Shown here piece after piece: positions 31,805 to 44,000 of a stretch of DNA of 64,000 bases. The notes under the pieces are model-generated. The model searched no databases. It had not been told where the DNA came from and saw only the letters and a program-made list of their open reading frames with translations. The translations under genes were made by a program, and so were the position numbers. This DNA is from Trichaptum fuscoviolaceum (taxonomy: Eukaryota > Basidiomycota > Agaricomycetes > Hymenochaetales > Trichaptaceae). The stretch's first letter is position 1. Each line of letters begins with the position of its first letter. The stretch is from the NCBI GenBank assembly GCA_910574455.1, contig CAJSYZ010000005.1, forward strand, positions 2,170,001-2,234,000, given 5' to 3'.

Positions 31805-32585
31805 ATGAATCACTTCGATCACAGCGGCCATGAAGGTATGGACCACGGTATGCCTGGCATGGGTGGTGGTCACGACGGAATGGACATGGGCGGCAAGTGC
31901 TCTATGAACATGCTATGGTACGCGTAACACACCATCCCATTTTATCTTACTGACATATACATTGACTAGGAACACACAAATCATCGACACCTGCATCGTG
32001 TTCCCGCAATGGCACATCAAGTCCAACACGTCCTTCGTGATCTCATTCTTCGCCATCGTCGCGCTCGGCGTCTTCTATGAATGGCTGCGCGCTTTCTCGA
32101 GGCGCGTTGACCGCAGCATCGCGCGTACGATAGCTGAGGGGAAGGGGAAGGGACGGGTGAGTGGTCGGCTCAGTCCTGCAGCCGCCGAAGAAGACGAGGG
32201 TTTATTGACTGGCCGCCGTTTCCCCAAGTCCTCGCTGTGCGTTTGGCATTTTCTCCTAGGTGCTCTCAGGACATTGGGATGCTGAGTCTTCTCCGTCTTC
32301 TTTAGATACAAGGTGCCAGTCCCGGCTCGTGTGCTGCGTGCGTCCTTATATGGAGCGACTGTGTTCTTGTCGTTCTTCCTCATGCTTGTCTTTATGACCT
32401 ACAATGTGCGTGCTCAAAGCATGTAGTCCAAGCTGCACTTACTGATTCACAATGTTTAGGCTTATCTCGTTCTAGCTGTCGTCCTCGGCGCGGGTTTGGG
32501 GCACTTCTACCTTAGCGATAAGATGGACGTCGACGGTGTCCTGGCGAGTGGTGGCAATGACGGAAAGGGGATGGCATGTCATTAA
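31805..32585 (+). CDS. Ctr-family copper transporter
   Basis: Four exons (31805-31917, 31970-32236, 32306-32405, 32460-32585) give 201 residues. The N-terminus is rich in Met and His (GHEGMDHGMPGMGGGHDGMD), a copper-binding tail. Three membrane helices follow: the first around FVISFFAIVALGVFYEWL, the second carrying the M-x3-M filter (LMLVFMTYN) and the third with G-x3-G (GAGLG). The two parts around the loop join at KSSLYKVPVPARVL. These are the hallmarks of Ctr proteins, which import Cu(I) as trimers at the plasma or vacuolar membrane. Length and the short third-helix tail resemble basidiomycete Ctr2-type proteins. Regulation by a copper-sensing factor is likely but not visible here. Confidence 0.92.
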
Positions 32586-32872
32586 ATCATAATCGGGACA
32601 CTTGTATAGGATTTCATTCTCTCTTCAAGGCTTGCTTTTTCTTTGCTGTTGTACTGATACAGTTATCTACTCCAGATTTACTTCATTGAATCAAACGCGT
32701 ATTGTCTGTCAGTGTGAGATGATATGGAGTCAATGAACTGTGGTATGTTTGGCTCCATGAGACTGGTCTGACAATATGATCAAGTAAACTATTCTGTCCA
32801 TGAGTCCTTACTCAGTTCTGATGCTCGAGATTTCGGAAGGGGCGAACTCCCCAACTCAAAATTCCATCACTC

Positions 32873-34578
32873 TCAATTCGAGTCGTCGCCAGTCCACCAG
32901 TAGTTCGCAATCTCGGGGCTCGTGTATGTCCTAAGAGAGAAAGGTGAGAACCATGACTTGAAGCACAAGGAGTTGGAACGTACAAATTCAGACCGACCGT
33001 GATTGAGCCAATGACACCATCTGCAAGACTGTCGCTGACTTGAGCGATATCCAACAACGCATCGTAGCCCTCAGCCTGTCACTCATCGTAAGCAACTTCT
33101 ATAAGTTTTGGAGAAGACATTGACTCACATTCTCGTATGCGAACCAGGTATCTTCATCATTAGTGGTGCGGTCGACGGTGTTGGTGTTATACGGGGTGAG
33201 GTTACCGATTTTCTCCATGAATTCATCGGCAAAGAAGAATTGACCAGTGCTTCAATCAAAAGTCAGACCGTTAACTATCAGATGAAAGCTGGACGCTACA
33301 AACTGGAGAGCGCTTCCTGCAATGAAGGTTCCATTATCGGCAATGGATCCATTGTCGGCGGTGTACACCTTGACGTGGAAGTGAGTCGATCGGCCACTGT
33401 ACCACCCTGGAACGGTAGAGTATATTGTGATATGGCCGTCATCGTCGGCTTGCCATACACCTCGCAGGAAGCTCTCTTCGTCAGTAGGTGCATTGCCTAA
33501 CGTACTACCAGCGCTGTCTGCTCCGGCATATGCACCGGTAGCAGTGGACAAATCGCCTCCTTGCGTTGGTGAGCCAGTTCCGTTGCCGGGTGTGCCAGAG
33601 CCAGATGGAGCCCCGCTGCCACTGGGAATGGCTCCAGAGCTCACCCCGTTTGGAGCAGTGCCATTCCCTGTGCCGTTTCCTGGGCCGCCTCCACCTCCTC
33701 CAATCGCCAAACTCGACCCAGTGTATCCGGAGCTGTTGTGTGTCCGAGTTAACATACGTGCGATGAGCGCAAGGAATCAAACTTACTAGTAACCGGTTGA
33801 GTTGCAGTGCCAGGAGTCAACCCACACTTTCTGTTGGTAATCGTCATCAAATGCCAAAATGCATGCTGCTGGGTCAACCATACCGACACAGGTTCGCAAG
33901 TGGCGATGTCGATGAAGTCAATGTCAACTTCAAATGGAACTCCAGCTAATGGAGAGAAATATGTTAGGCTAATACGTCTCAACAATGCGGGCGGACGCTT
34001 ACGCTGGTTCTCCGTGATGTTCTGGCGCACAAGCTCCCCGAGGATATGGTACGGACCCTGGGTCACCTCTGGCGTCAGTATGCAGACGCCGTCCGAATCG
34101 TCATCAGTACTGGAGTTTGTACTGAGCGTCGTGTTACTTATGACGCTAGATATGGCGCTGGAGCTGTACGAGGTTATCTCCGAAATAAGACTCGTCGTCG
34201 CCGGTGCGTTCGTCAGAGAGGGGTGTCCCGTGTTGCCCCCCTTCTTCCCGGGGCCAGGAGCTCCGTTGAAGTTGCTGCTGGGACCGCTGGGCGCACCCTT
34301 TGCGAAAGGCTGATGGCCTTGCTCTTCTCGGCGGCGGAGGCGGTTAGCCCTGCGCTTCGCAAGAACGGCACCACAGCGCTTCTGGATCGAACGCTGGACT
34401 AGTTGATTATGCGCCTGGCGTCGGTGAAGAGCAGTACCTGTCGGTGCATGGCCGGAGTGCGCTAATGTTGTCTCCTCGTTAGTAATTTGCCTACGCTGCT
34501 GAAGAGAACACCACTAGACTTGCCATAAGCTTCGGATGCAAGTGCAGAAGCAACAAGTAAAAGTGGCAGGAGTTTCAT
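32873..34578 (-). CDS. Secreted intradiol ring-cleavage dioxygenase
   Basis: Eight exons (34578-34524, 34461-34003, 33945-33884, 33830-33787, 33732-33304, 33249-33129, 33075-32984, 32930-32873) give 439 residues. A signal peptide (MKLLPLLLVASALASEAYA) is followed by a propeptide-like HRRQ region. The catalytic part has TQGPYHILGELVRQNI, DIDFIDIATCEPVS, VWVDSWHCNSTGYYSGY, FLRGVWQ and PGWYSGRSTHFHV, giving the two Tyr and two His ligands of the non-haem Fe(III). Such enzymes cleave catechol-type aromatics and act outside the cell in lignin-degrading fungi. A Gly/Asn/Thr/Ser-rich insert of about 45 residues with repeated NGT sequons lies between the first Tyr motif and FLRG. The first intron appears to use a GC donor. 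Total exon length is a whole number of codons. Confidence 0.9.
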
Positions 34579-35525
34579 CTTAGGGAATCCTGGTTGTTGT
34601 CTGGGTCGAATCCTTGGACTTCTGTCCTCGCTTTTAAACCGTTACAAGACCTGCATAGCCTTACCCGACGTCATTCTGCGGAAACATTTCTGGAAAACGA
34701 AGGAAACACCGGCTCTCTTTCAGACTGAAATTTCGACATAGGAATGAGTCTCTGATGCTAGCTCGTAGTTCACCGGGCGCCATAGTCTACACTTCGGATC
34801 GCATATTCAATGATTCGGCGAATCAGAGAACTCGCTATTGTCAGCAGACATGAAGGACATGAGGTGTCAACGAGACTCGAACGAAGAGAAACTGCTGGCG
34901 GGTCCCGATAATGGGACAGAATGGTCCGCAGCACTATAGGTATGGCCAATCCGCAGCTTCGCTTTGGAACATGTAATGAGGCTGCCAAGAACATGGGCGG
35001 GCGCTCTGTGCGGGATACACGGGACCGAAATGGTGATTTCATCACATTGAAATTCGACTTTGTACTAAACTGACGACTCAGTCGGCCGCCGGCATAGTAC
35101 TCCAAAAGTTCATTTAATATTCGGGTAGTTTCGTTCATAAGAGGCGAGAACTGTTTACAACAGCATCAAGCATTTGAATCTATTGAATGGATATAATTCG
35201 GCGAGCAAAAGGACTGACGGCGAACTCTTTCTCGGAGGCTCGGAAATACTGCCAATTGACCAAACAAATCCATAACAATCGGCGGATGGTGGATCAACAA
35301 TATTATGCCAGAGTCGGAGCCTCGGAGGGCTCGATTCACATTTACGTAGACAACACTATTTATGTACTAAACGAGCTGTGTGGTATATAGGGCTTTACTG
35401 AATGAATAAGGAATAGAGCGTAGTAAATGGCTTCATAAAAGCGATTGGTCCTGGTAATTATGATTATTTGTATGTATATATATATACGATGCGGAAATGA
35501 GAATGACCGTTAAGTAGACTATCCA
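34579..35525. other. Intergenic region between the dioxygenase and the Rad5-type gene
   Basis: About 950 bp. Scattered small frames only. A (TA)n run lies near 35470-35487. The left part is the dioxygenase promoter, the right part the 3' flank of the next gene. Confidence 0.4.
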
Positions 35526-36811
35526 TTATGTAGCGAGCATGTGGTCAAGAGTGGTTTGAGATTGAACCTGCGTCGCTTCGCGCTGGCGCACGCCGAAGAG
35601 TTCGATGAGATCTATCAAACACTGCGGTCAGTTCCTTTTCTAATGACTCCCAAAGATGCCAACCTTGCAAGCGTGCTTCCTTCTTTTGCCTTTGCGTTTC
35701 ACCTGTACCTTTAATCCCAGAGAAGGCCTGACCGAAAGCGCAAAGTGAGGGCCGATCCCAAGATGGAAGCAAATTCAACCTACCTCGTTTATAAGCTTCT
35801 TTTTCTTCTCTTGTATGTCAAGAACTTTTGCCTCCACCGTATTCTCCGCTATGAGCTGATAGACATGGACTTTTCTCTTCTGTCCAATGCTTAACGTGGT
35901 ACAGACGGTGAGAATCGTAATTCGTGAAGGAATTCCTTGCACATACCGATTGCATCTATCAATAGCTTGGCTTTCGATTCCCTCTTGCCACCAACTACAT
36001 ATCGTTCAGTGTTACACACTTGAGGTCTGGAGCTGATGATACTTACGGATCCATCCTAAAGAACACACCAAGAATATTAGCAATTAGAGTTGTGTGGACA
36101 TACAGTCACGTACAGATAGACGTTATTAGCCACTGTAAGGTTCAAGCCGAGTGCACCGGCCTTAAGGGAGATGAGCATGACCTTCGGATTTGTACCATTC
36201 ACAGGCATGCTTGAATATGGACGAGAATTTTCAGCCTCCCGAGAATTCGAGGTTTTGGCCTTTCCCTTCCCTTTCCCCTTCCCTTTCTTCAGTGGCTTGA
36301 AAACGGCGTCGTCATCCAGGAATGAATCATCACTATCCTCGGCAGCGATGAAGTCCGCATCGTTAACATCTTCATCACTATCTCCGGCCAGGACCATTTG
36401 CATAGGTTGGCTGCGTCGCCGAGTGAGGGGTGCCGGGGTAAGACTGGGGGCAGGAGCGGAAGGCGTAGGGGAAGTACTGTCTTCAAGAGGAACGCAGAAG
36501 CGCTCTAAAGTTTCTTGCCTCCTTTTGGCTGAGAGTTTCCCATCGAAACGAACGTATGATATACTGTAGAAGATTATAATCGTGCACATCAATGTCGATC
36601 AATGAAACACGAGACTCACCCGACTTTATCGAATGTTTCCGCAATCTTTGTCGCCGCAGATCAGTTCAACGTTACAATCTTACGTGTCTAATTGCATACC
36701 TTGTCAAGGAACGAAGTAAATTGGGAAAATACGAGAGACTTTTCGTTTGCAGGCGTTAATTGTAGCAAGTGAACTAGCTGATCAATCTTTGCAGACGATC
36801 CATGTCGGAGT

Positions 36812-36843
<32 letters not shown>

Positions 36844-39800
36844 GTCGCGCGGCACAGGGGCCTGCGTTAGGTCTGTCGGAGGAGCAGGCTCGACTAAATC
36901 TCCGATCGTGATTTGTCTGCGGTCCATTGGGCACTTCGGGTCACGATTAATGACCTCCGTTATGCTGTGAATTTATGGTCAATATTGAACGATATGTAAG
37001 TCGCACATGCATTCGCACCAAGGTAAGCAGAAGGTATGGGCGCAAGGTGTGATTCTTGGGTTGTTTAAGATACTGAAGCAAATAGGGCATTCCTCGTTGT
37101 CCTCAACCACTTGTGCCAATACAGCTTGAAGACGAATTCTGTCCCGCGGGGTAAGCTTAACGACAGGAGCGGTATTCTCCTCGCCAACACGTTGTAGTTG
37201 TTCCAGATAATTCGAAGGGACCAGACCGGGATGCAACGCTATTTGCCTGAGACGAGTAAGCATGCTCAAAACATTTGCAGGTACCTGCAAAACAGGTAAG
37301 GGTTGGCTAGAAACTATCTGTCATGATAGCTATCACTCACAGTGAACCCCCCGTGTGCGTCCATGATTTGCTGAATTTTGTTCTGAGATGCCTCCTCGAT
37401 AGCGTCGTAAAGCTCCTTAACAACACGAAAATTTTGAGCTCTATTGCATTACAAACAAGACTTGATACTCACCCGCGCCTTCGAATCGAGTTTAACCGGA
37501 ATTGTAATCATTTCTACCTGATAATCCTGTTCAAACCGTGGCATGCAAATCTGCGAAAATTGTACTCACCCCTGGCAGAGGTACGAGAGTGTTTCCATCT
37601 TTGTCTTGCATCTACAAGGAGCATTAATTCGATATTAATAAATCGCACTATACAACCAATCACCTCCTTCGTGCGTCGAATGCAAATTTGACTCATCAGG
37701 GCCTAATTTGAAACTCAGAGGAAGCTTCATGCAAGATAGTGGTAGTGAGCTCACTCGCAGCAATTCGTATCCACTAGGATCTCCGTCTTTCAATGGTCGC
37801 AGCAAAAGCCTTTTGTAGTAATCTTCGTGGTCCAGAGGTTTGCAAATCTGCAAGAAGGAAAGAATGGAGCCCAGATCCTACGGTTGGATGTAAATGAGAA
37901 GATAAAGTTCGATCAGTGTGGTTTAAAGAGCTTTACTTTCGGAGAATTAATCTGATGGAACATGGATTATGAATTCTTCATCAAGTGAAATAGGTCACAG
38001 AACGTACAATTGGTGTCCCCGACACAACCCAGCGACGCTGTGCACTAAGAGCACAAACAGCCTTCGCCATTTTTGTTCGAGGATTGCGGATAGTGTGTCC
38101 TTCGTCGAGAATAATGCGCTGTTTCACGATGCCGACATGATAAGGTTAGATGACATGTTTATAATCATGCTACGAACCTTCCAATGCACGCCGAATAAGC
38201 CTTTCGACCCTTTCTTCTGCCTCTTCGAGGGGCCTTGTGTCATCGAGAATTCCTCCCGAGCCAGTCCACCAGAATCTGCGTGCTCTTTTGTCACCACCTG
38301 GTATGTTGTCAGAATCACGTCGTATTTCTTCATCTGATCCGGGGTAATGGATCGACCCGCTGTTCCGTAGTAGACATGAATGGTCAAAGCATCACGTTTG
38401 CAATGCTCCTTGATTTGACCTTCCCAATTGGAAAGAATGGATAACGGGACAACTGGGAACAAGATCAGTTTAGCATTATTGCGGCAACGATGTGCAAGTT
38501 ACCTATGAGTGTACAATTAGAAAAGTCGACGGGAATATCAGCTTTCGTGGCGAGAATTAGGGCTATCATTGTCAGCGTTTTGCCCTATAGATCTACTCAG
38601 AACGAGAGACAATATATACATTACTACTCAACTCACCAAGCCCATACTATCTGCACAAAGTGCGCCTCGTCCAAGGACAGGAACGGCCTCTTGAGGCGTT
38701 CTGGTCGCAACTTTCAACCTATTCAATAAAGACGCTAACTTTCCGACCCCTTCTTACTCACGATTATAGTAATAAGACTATAGTTCTCAGTTAGCCCTTC
38801 CGTCATAGCGTTTCGTTAAGAGTGAAATGTACCTTATAGCCATTCTTTTTGAATTGCCAAAATTGTACTGGTTTGTCCGACTCTTTCTCCGGAAGTTTGG
38901 GGTATTCGCGATCGATACACCACTGTAAACCTTGGCTCTATGTCCAAAGATGGATTAGAAAAGAGAAATAAGACGAACAGTAACCGACGTAATACCTGAT
39001 GTTTGAGGAGGTTAACAATTAGCTCACCCGACGCGATGCCAGGAGGGTTCGGGTGTTCAGGCAGTTGAAGCACATCAGCAGTCGAGCACAAATTATCAAG
39101 CAACGAGCTTCGGCGGCTTTCGTCATCAACTTTTTCCAGTGTATTCAGCATGGACTTCAGCTCTGCTGCCTTTCTAAGTGCCTCCTGTTGCGCAGCTGCA
39201 GCCGCCTGATGCTTTCGCATCTGTTCTGGAGTCATACCTTTCCTCGATACTACTTGAGAAGCCGAAACTTGAGAAGCTGAAAGATTTGACAGTGCTTGAG
39301 AGCGAGATGGTCCTGCCATTGCTTGCGAGGCTGCTGGGCCACCCGTATTATACGAACGACGAGGTCCCTGCTCCGCTCCAGGTATTATACGTGAGCCATC
39401 AGCCATTGGTGGAGGGAAGCCTCGCTGATTTGGTGTAGCCCATATTAAGCGACGTTCTAGCATATTGCGTTGATTTGAAGCGCCATATATTTTAATTGAG
39501 CTAAATATGATAGACAATGAGTTTCACGTCTTAAAATCAGCATTAGAAACCACAAACATTGGGATAGAATAGGGTTTTCCGGTCACTATACAGAGGTCAG
39601 CTTCTGTCAATAAGGACTCGGATGGAACGTACGGTTTCCTTCCAATATAACACCTTCTACGGTCACTAAACGTTGATCAAGTAGAGGAGCTAGGTTTGAG
39701 GCATTTTCTCGGGGTATATGGCCTACTTGTTGGCCTGCGATATTCTTGACCTGAATAGCGTTCCTGAAGCGCATATAAACAGGGTGAAAAAGTTTTATGA

Positions 39801-40400
39801 TATATTTTATGAATACACCACCTATCATATTTGTTCTGGGGTTCTCGTACGAGATTGACCTCCTCTCCATCACCAACGAGACCTAAGAACTAGTAAGTAG
39901 TAGACAAAGCTTCAGTCCGACTATGTGGTCCATACCTCGATAATACTGAAGACCAACAACTTTCGATAGCAAGATGCAGTAGAGCTCATCCGTATCCTCT
40001 TGCTGCACGTCCCCTTCCTCCTCGTCATCATCTATTTCAATTATTTCTGCCTGAGTATGGGTGTTTAAGTTCGTTGTTTGTGATGACGAAGAAACACGAG
40101 TCTGCGATGAGCTCGGTCCCCCTAGTGAATCGACCTTCCTCTTCGCTTGCGTCGAGGCAGAAGGAGCTGGGTGCGGCAAAGGTACTTGGGGTTCGCGAGC
40201 AGTCGCGGGTACGTCCGCAGGATCAACATGTTTTCGAGCAATTGCCTGCCGTATTCTTGCCTGATCTACAGGTCTTCATTGGTGTTCAAACAAGTGTATT
40301 GAGCGAGAAAGTCACTAGGGTTTACCTTAGCCTTTTGAATCCCGGAATGCGGTCGAGAACAAGGACTGCTAGCTGCTGCAAAATGGCCGGAGTCACGCAT
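35526..40400 (-). CDS. RAD5: Rad5/HLTF-type SNF2 helicase and RING ubiquitin ligase
   Basis: Many short exons on the minus strand from MRDSGHFAAASS (40400) to DHMLAT (stop 35526). Domains in order: an N-terminal HIRAN domain (around 39660-39960, YDRNAIQVKNIAGQQVGHIP-like), the SNF2 ATPase with Walker A ADSMGLGKTLTMIALIL, motif II LDEGHTIRNP and motif III RWVVSGTPI. Next comes the inserted RING finger (CPICFSILNNPRITPCAHTF, then DPKCPMDRR) and helicase C (SLVFSQFTSFLDK, SYVRFDGKLS, NPKVMLISLKAGALGLNL, IDRCNRIGQ). HIRAN plus RING inside SNF2 and the DEGH box identify the Rad5/HLTF group, which polyubiquitinates PCNA and reverses stalled forks. A poly-Asp run of 11 and an acidic/KG-rich linker of about 100 residues interrupt the second ATPase lobe. 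The start was chosen because the first intron restores KARIRQAIARKHVDP. Confidence 0.9.
36813..36847. repeat. Trinucleotide repeat coding for poly-Asp
   Basis: An ATC/GTC trinucleotide run, read on the minus strand as GAC/GAT, encodes 11 Asp between the RING region and the last helicase lobe of the Rad5-type protein. Such runs vary in length between strains. Confidence 0.8.
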
Positions 40401-41102
40401 CCCCTTCGGGTGCCAAGAATTAAGTGAAAACCGTGTACACTAAATTGTAGAACAAGACACACCAGTGCCTCCACTGCACCACCTCTCCAAACCTCTCGTT
40501 GTACGAGACGTGACCGTATCTCAATTCTCCGAGCCCTATGAGAGAGCCCTGGCAAGGAGGTGGTCCGTGACATTTTGCTTTGGAGCTTTTGCTATACTGC
40601 TCTCGGCATTGTTAGCTCATGTGGTCTTCATATGTATGAGGACTAACAGACCTCAAGCATGTGCGAAGTCGACATATCTTACGCGGCGATGAACGACAAG
40701 AGGCATCCGCCGGTTCAAGACTGCCTCCGGGACTGCTAAAGATTGAAGTGAAAGTATAAAAAGTAACTCCGCTCAGATGTAGGACGCGTCTTCAAGTTGA
40801 CGCGTCTTGCCAAACAGGAGCAAACACTGGCAGGCGTATTATGACCCTCCCTGCCAAGTGTCATCGGCGTAAATGCCAGTGAACGAGAAATGTATCTCAT
40901 CTTGCGTAAAGGTCCAAAGTATCAAACACAGCATATACAAGTACATGGATGTAAAATCTAGCTGTATTGATCTCGAAGAAGAGCCATCACGCACATGTAT
41001 GGATGATCAATCAAGTTTGCTGTGTATTCGCAAGTCCTAAAGGCACTAACATAATGAACAATGGTATACTCTACAAGTCCACGTAATAATAAACACATTC
41101 AT
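40401..41102. other. Intergenic region between the Rad5-type gene and ARPC4
   Basis: About 700 bp, both neighbours on the minus strand. Contains the Rad5-type promoter (left) and ARPC4 3' flank (right). CGCGTCTT...GACGCGTC repeats around 40785-40812 are seen. No exon. Confidence 0.4.
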
Positions 41103-41945
41103 TCATGATTCAAACTACAAGAGATACATTAGTAAGCAATGTATCAATGATTTGAGTATAACTCACCGCGGATAAGTAGGATTCTGCAACAGTACGAGCT
41201 CGAGCGTTAAGGCTGAGCTTCATTTCGCTGATCTCCTTGTCTACATCCTCCATGAATTGAATTATGAAATCCACAATCTTATGTTTCAGCATCGTCTCGG
41301 AATGCGTATTTGTGATGAGGAAAGATATGTCGTAACCCTATAGCGAAATCAGCATATGTGTGTGGAACGAACATGCAATCCGACATGATGGATCCCGTAG
41401 TGATATCGGATTGTGAAAGAGTAGAAAAGAATGAGGGCGAAGAGAACATAAACTCACGGGGACGGCTTTCCTTCGCAGTACGATGAAGCTCTCTGCCCGC
41501 TGCATCATGAATCGAGTGAATTTGTGACACAGAATACGTTCAATCTCGTCGGCCTGTTTGATTTTGATACTAAGGCGTATGGAGTTGATTGAGGGTTCAA
41601 TGAGAACGCGCTCATTCTCGTTCCGCGAGATCGTAAGAGGGTTCAGCAACACCTCTTTTGAAGTTCTGTAACACAACACTGAATTATTTGGATTTCAAGA
41701 GGGCAAACAGATTTGGCGCACCCAACTTCCACCTCTGGCTTGTTGTGTCGTTCTACAACCTACACATCGATGGTCACTAAATAGATCGATCATTTACTTC
41801 CGCACACACTTGCGAAGGGAAATCTTGCAGTGTCAGCGCAGCAGTCAGCGTTGATCGCACCGCCGCTAAGTATGGCCGGAGGACATTTGACTATTGATAC
41901 AATATGTCAAATCAAAATTCAATCGGATTAGTTGCAACTCACCAT
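41103..41945 (-). CDS. ARC19: Arp2/3 complex 20 kDa subunit (ARPC4)
   Basis: Six exons (41945-41943, 41890-41810, 41759-41722, 41665-41458, 41337-41167, 41114-41103) give 170 residues, the usual family length. Signature pieces: [71 protein letters not shown] and [19 protein letters not shown], with [16 protein letters not shown] near the end. ARPC4 with ARPC2 forms the core of the complex that nucleates branched actin. The first coding exon is the ATG alone, followed by a 52-nt intron, and the last exon codes only FES. It is divergent from the FKBP gene with about 195 bp between the start codons. Confidence 0.95.
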
Positions 41946-42140
41946 GTTTGAAGAATAAGCAGCGTATAGATATGTATGAGGATGTCTTTACACAGGCTCA
42001 TACTATTCAGGTACTTACTACTAGTATGCTGTGTCGGAGTCTAAATTGGCCCTGACTTTCCTGCCTTCAAATTTTCGAGAACTTTACATCCGTTCAACCA
42101 TTCCTTCAACTCCTTACAATTCTCCGACGCGTTCACGAAT

Positions 42141-43701
42141 ATGACAACTGCAGTTGGTGTTTGGTGAGCTCAATCACTCATGTATTTGTTATGTTTCATG
42201 CTGATGACGCGTTTCAGGAGTGTTGTCGTCGAGCCAGGCAAGAAGACCACATTCACTGCTCAGGCCGACATTCGTCTCACCAACGCAACCTTGGATGCCA
42301 ATCTCGTGGATGAAAAATCACGAACATCTGTAAAGCTTATCTACGAGACTCCTTCTCGAATTGGAGAGGACGGGGAGCTCGAGGACGAAAAGAGTGAAAC
42401 ATCTGAGTCCGCCAAAACCACCACAATTTTATGCTCCTTGACTCCGGGAAAGGTTTGTACTACATATTCTCCATGTCGCAACGATCATCTCATAATGCTC
42501 CTCACTAGATTGAGCAAGCTGCTTTGGACGTTATTCTGGCTGAATATGATGAAATCGAATTTGAGGTTATTGGCAAAAAGTTAGTCTAAAGTTTACGCAT
42601 GATGCACTGTTATCCTAACCTGTTTCCAAGCACTGTTCACCTGAGCGGAAACTTCATCTGTAAGTCTCTACTTTAGCATTATTTTGGCACGCATCTTACT
42701 CATCTACTTCAAGATCAACCCCGTGTCTTCTCTGATGGCGAAAGTGACTCAGATCTCGAATATGACGAGGACGCTCACGATCTTCTCGATGTCAGCTCAG
42801 ATGTTGAGGTTGATGTGGACGAGCTTGAAGTCTCCAGTGACGATGAAGAGTGAGTTATCTCGAAAATCACATTTATCGCACAGACAAAATACTCACCACT
42901 CTGTTCCAAGCCGTTTTGAGGAGATTGAAGACGAGAAGCCATCATCAAAGAAAAGGCCCCGGGACAGTGATGCTATGGAAGTAGCCGGGGAGGACGGAGC
43001 AGAGGGCCCATCCATGGTCGGCAAGAAGGAGCAAAAGAAGCTTAACAAGAAGCTGAAGAAAGAGAACGGAGAGGCTGTCCCGTCCGATAAGGTTCTGCAG
43101 AACGGGGATGCGAAGAAGGAGAAGGGAGAGAAGAAGAAGGAGAAGAAAGAAAAGAAAGAAAAGGAAGGAGAGAGCAAGGACGCAGGTCTGAAGGATCTTC
43201 CGACTGGACTGCAGATCAAGGATGTTAAAGTCGGCACTGGCAAGACCGCGAAGAAGGGTGATGTGGTTTCGATGCGATACATCGGAAAGTTCTTGGACGG
43301 CAAGATCTTTGATCAAAACACGAAGGGCAAGCCGGTGAGTGTCATGTGTCGACCTGCTTCATTATATTTAGTTGAACAAATGCAACTATAGTTCACATTC
43401 AAAGTTGGTTCTGGTGAAGTGATCAAAGGTTAGCTATTTCATGTTCTCCGACAAGTGTGAAGAGCTACGCTTAAAATAACTATTGTCAATGCAGGATGGG
43501 ACGAGGGTATTCCAGGAATGCAGGCAGGTGGAGAGCGTTTACTGATTGTTCCAGCCAAGCTGGGGTACGGCAACCGTAAAATTGATGGCATACCCGCAGG
43601 ATCGACACTGAGATTCGGTGAGTTGTCAACAATAATGGAAGCGTCCTCACTCATTAACCAAAACTTGCTACGCAGAGGTCAAACTACTTGAAATCAAGTA
43701 A
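42141..43701 (+). CDS. FPR4: Nucleolar FKBP-type peptidyl-prolyl isomerase (Fpr3/Fpr4-like)
   Basis: Nine exons (42141-42163, 42218-42452, 42509-42579, 42631-42659, 42714-42849, 42911-43334, 43392-43428, 43495-43617, 43676-43701) give 367 residues. An N-terminal nucleoplasmin-like domain starts [16 protein letters not shown] and includes YQPRVFSD. Acidic stretches ([27 protein letters not shown]) and a Lys-rich region ([15 protein letters not shown]) follow. The C-terminal FKBP domain has [51 protein letters not shown] and STLRFEVKLLEI. These are the parts of yeast Fpr3/Fpr4, nucleolar histone chaperones that isomerise prolines in histone tails. The symbol is a family-level choice; Fpr3 is equally possible. 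Confidence 0.93.
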
Positions 43702-44000
43702 ATATGCGGTCGTAGACCCATTTTCCGCCAGATTTGCTTGGTTATCCAAAAGGTCTCCTAAAGACTATTGTACCTTATGACAGTGCTTTTCGAAGCATTG
43801 CCTGTTGATCGATGAAGAGCTAGCCGACTGTTTCTGGCTGGTGATATATAGTATACATTTCATACTGTTCGAAGGATTGAGGGTTCGTTTGCTGACTCCT
43901 TGAATGCGTATTAGTAGTACCGAAATGCTTGTCTTTTTCAAATATGCTATGCTAATTCATTCATTATGACAACCGAAGTATCGTACTGCGCAAGAAAAAT

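Noticed and set aside
33427..33789. 120-codon plus-strand Pro-rich frame
   Set aside because: Antisense to the Gly-rich insert of the dioxygenase.
39883..40179. A separate small gene beginning PHPAPSASTQ
   Set aside because: There is no ATG at that point; the frame continues upstream and joins by an intron to the Rad5-type first exon at 40400.
42893..43303. 136-codon minus-strand frame rich in Phe and Ser
   Set aside because: Shadow of the Lys-rich region of the FKBP gene.
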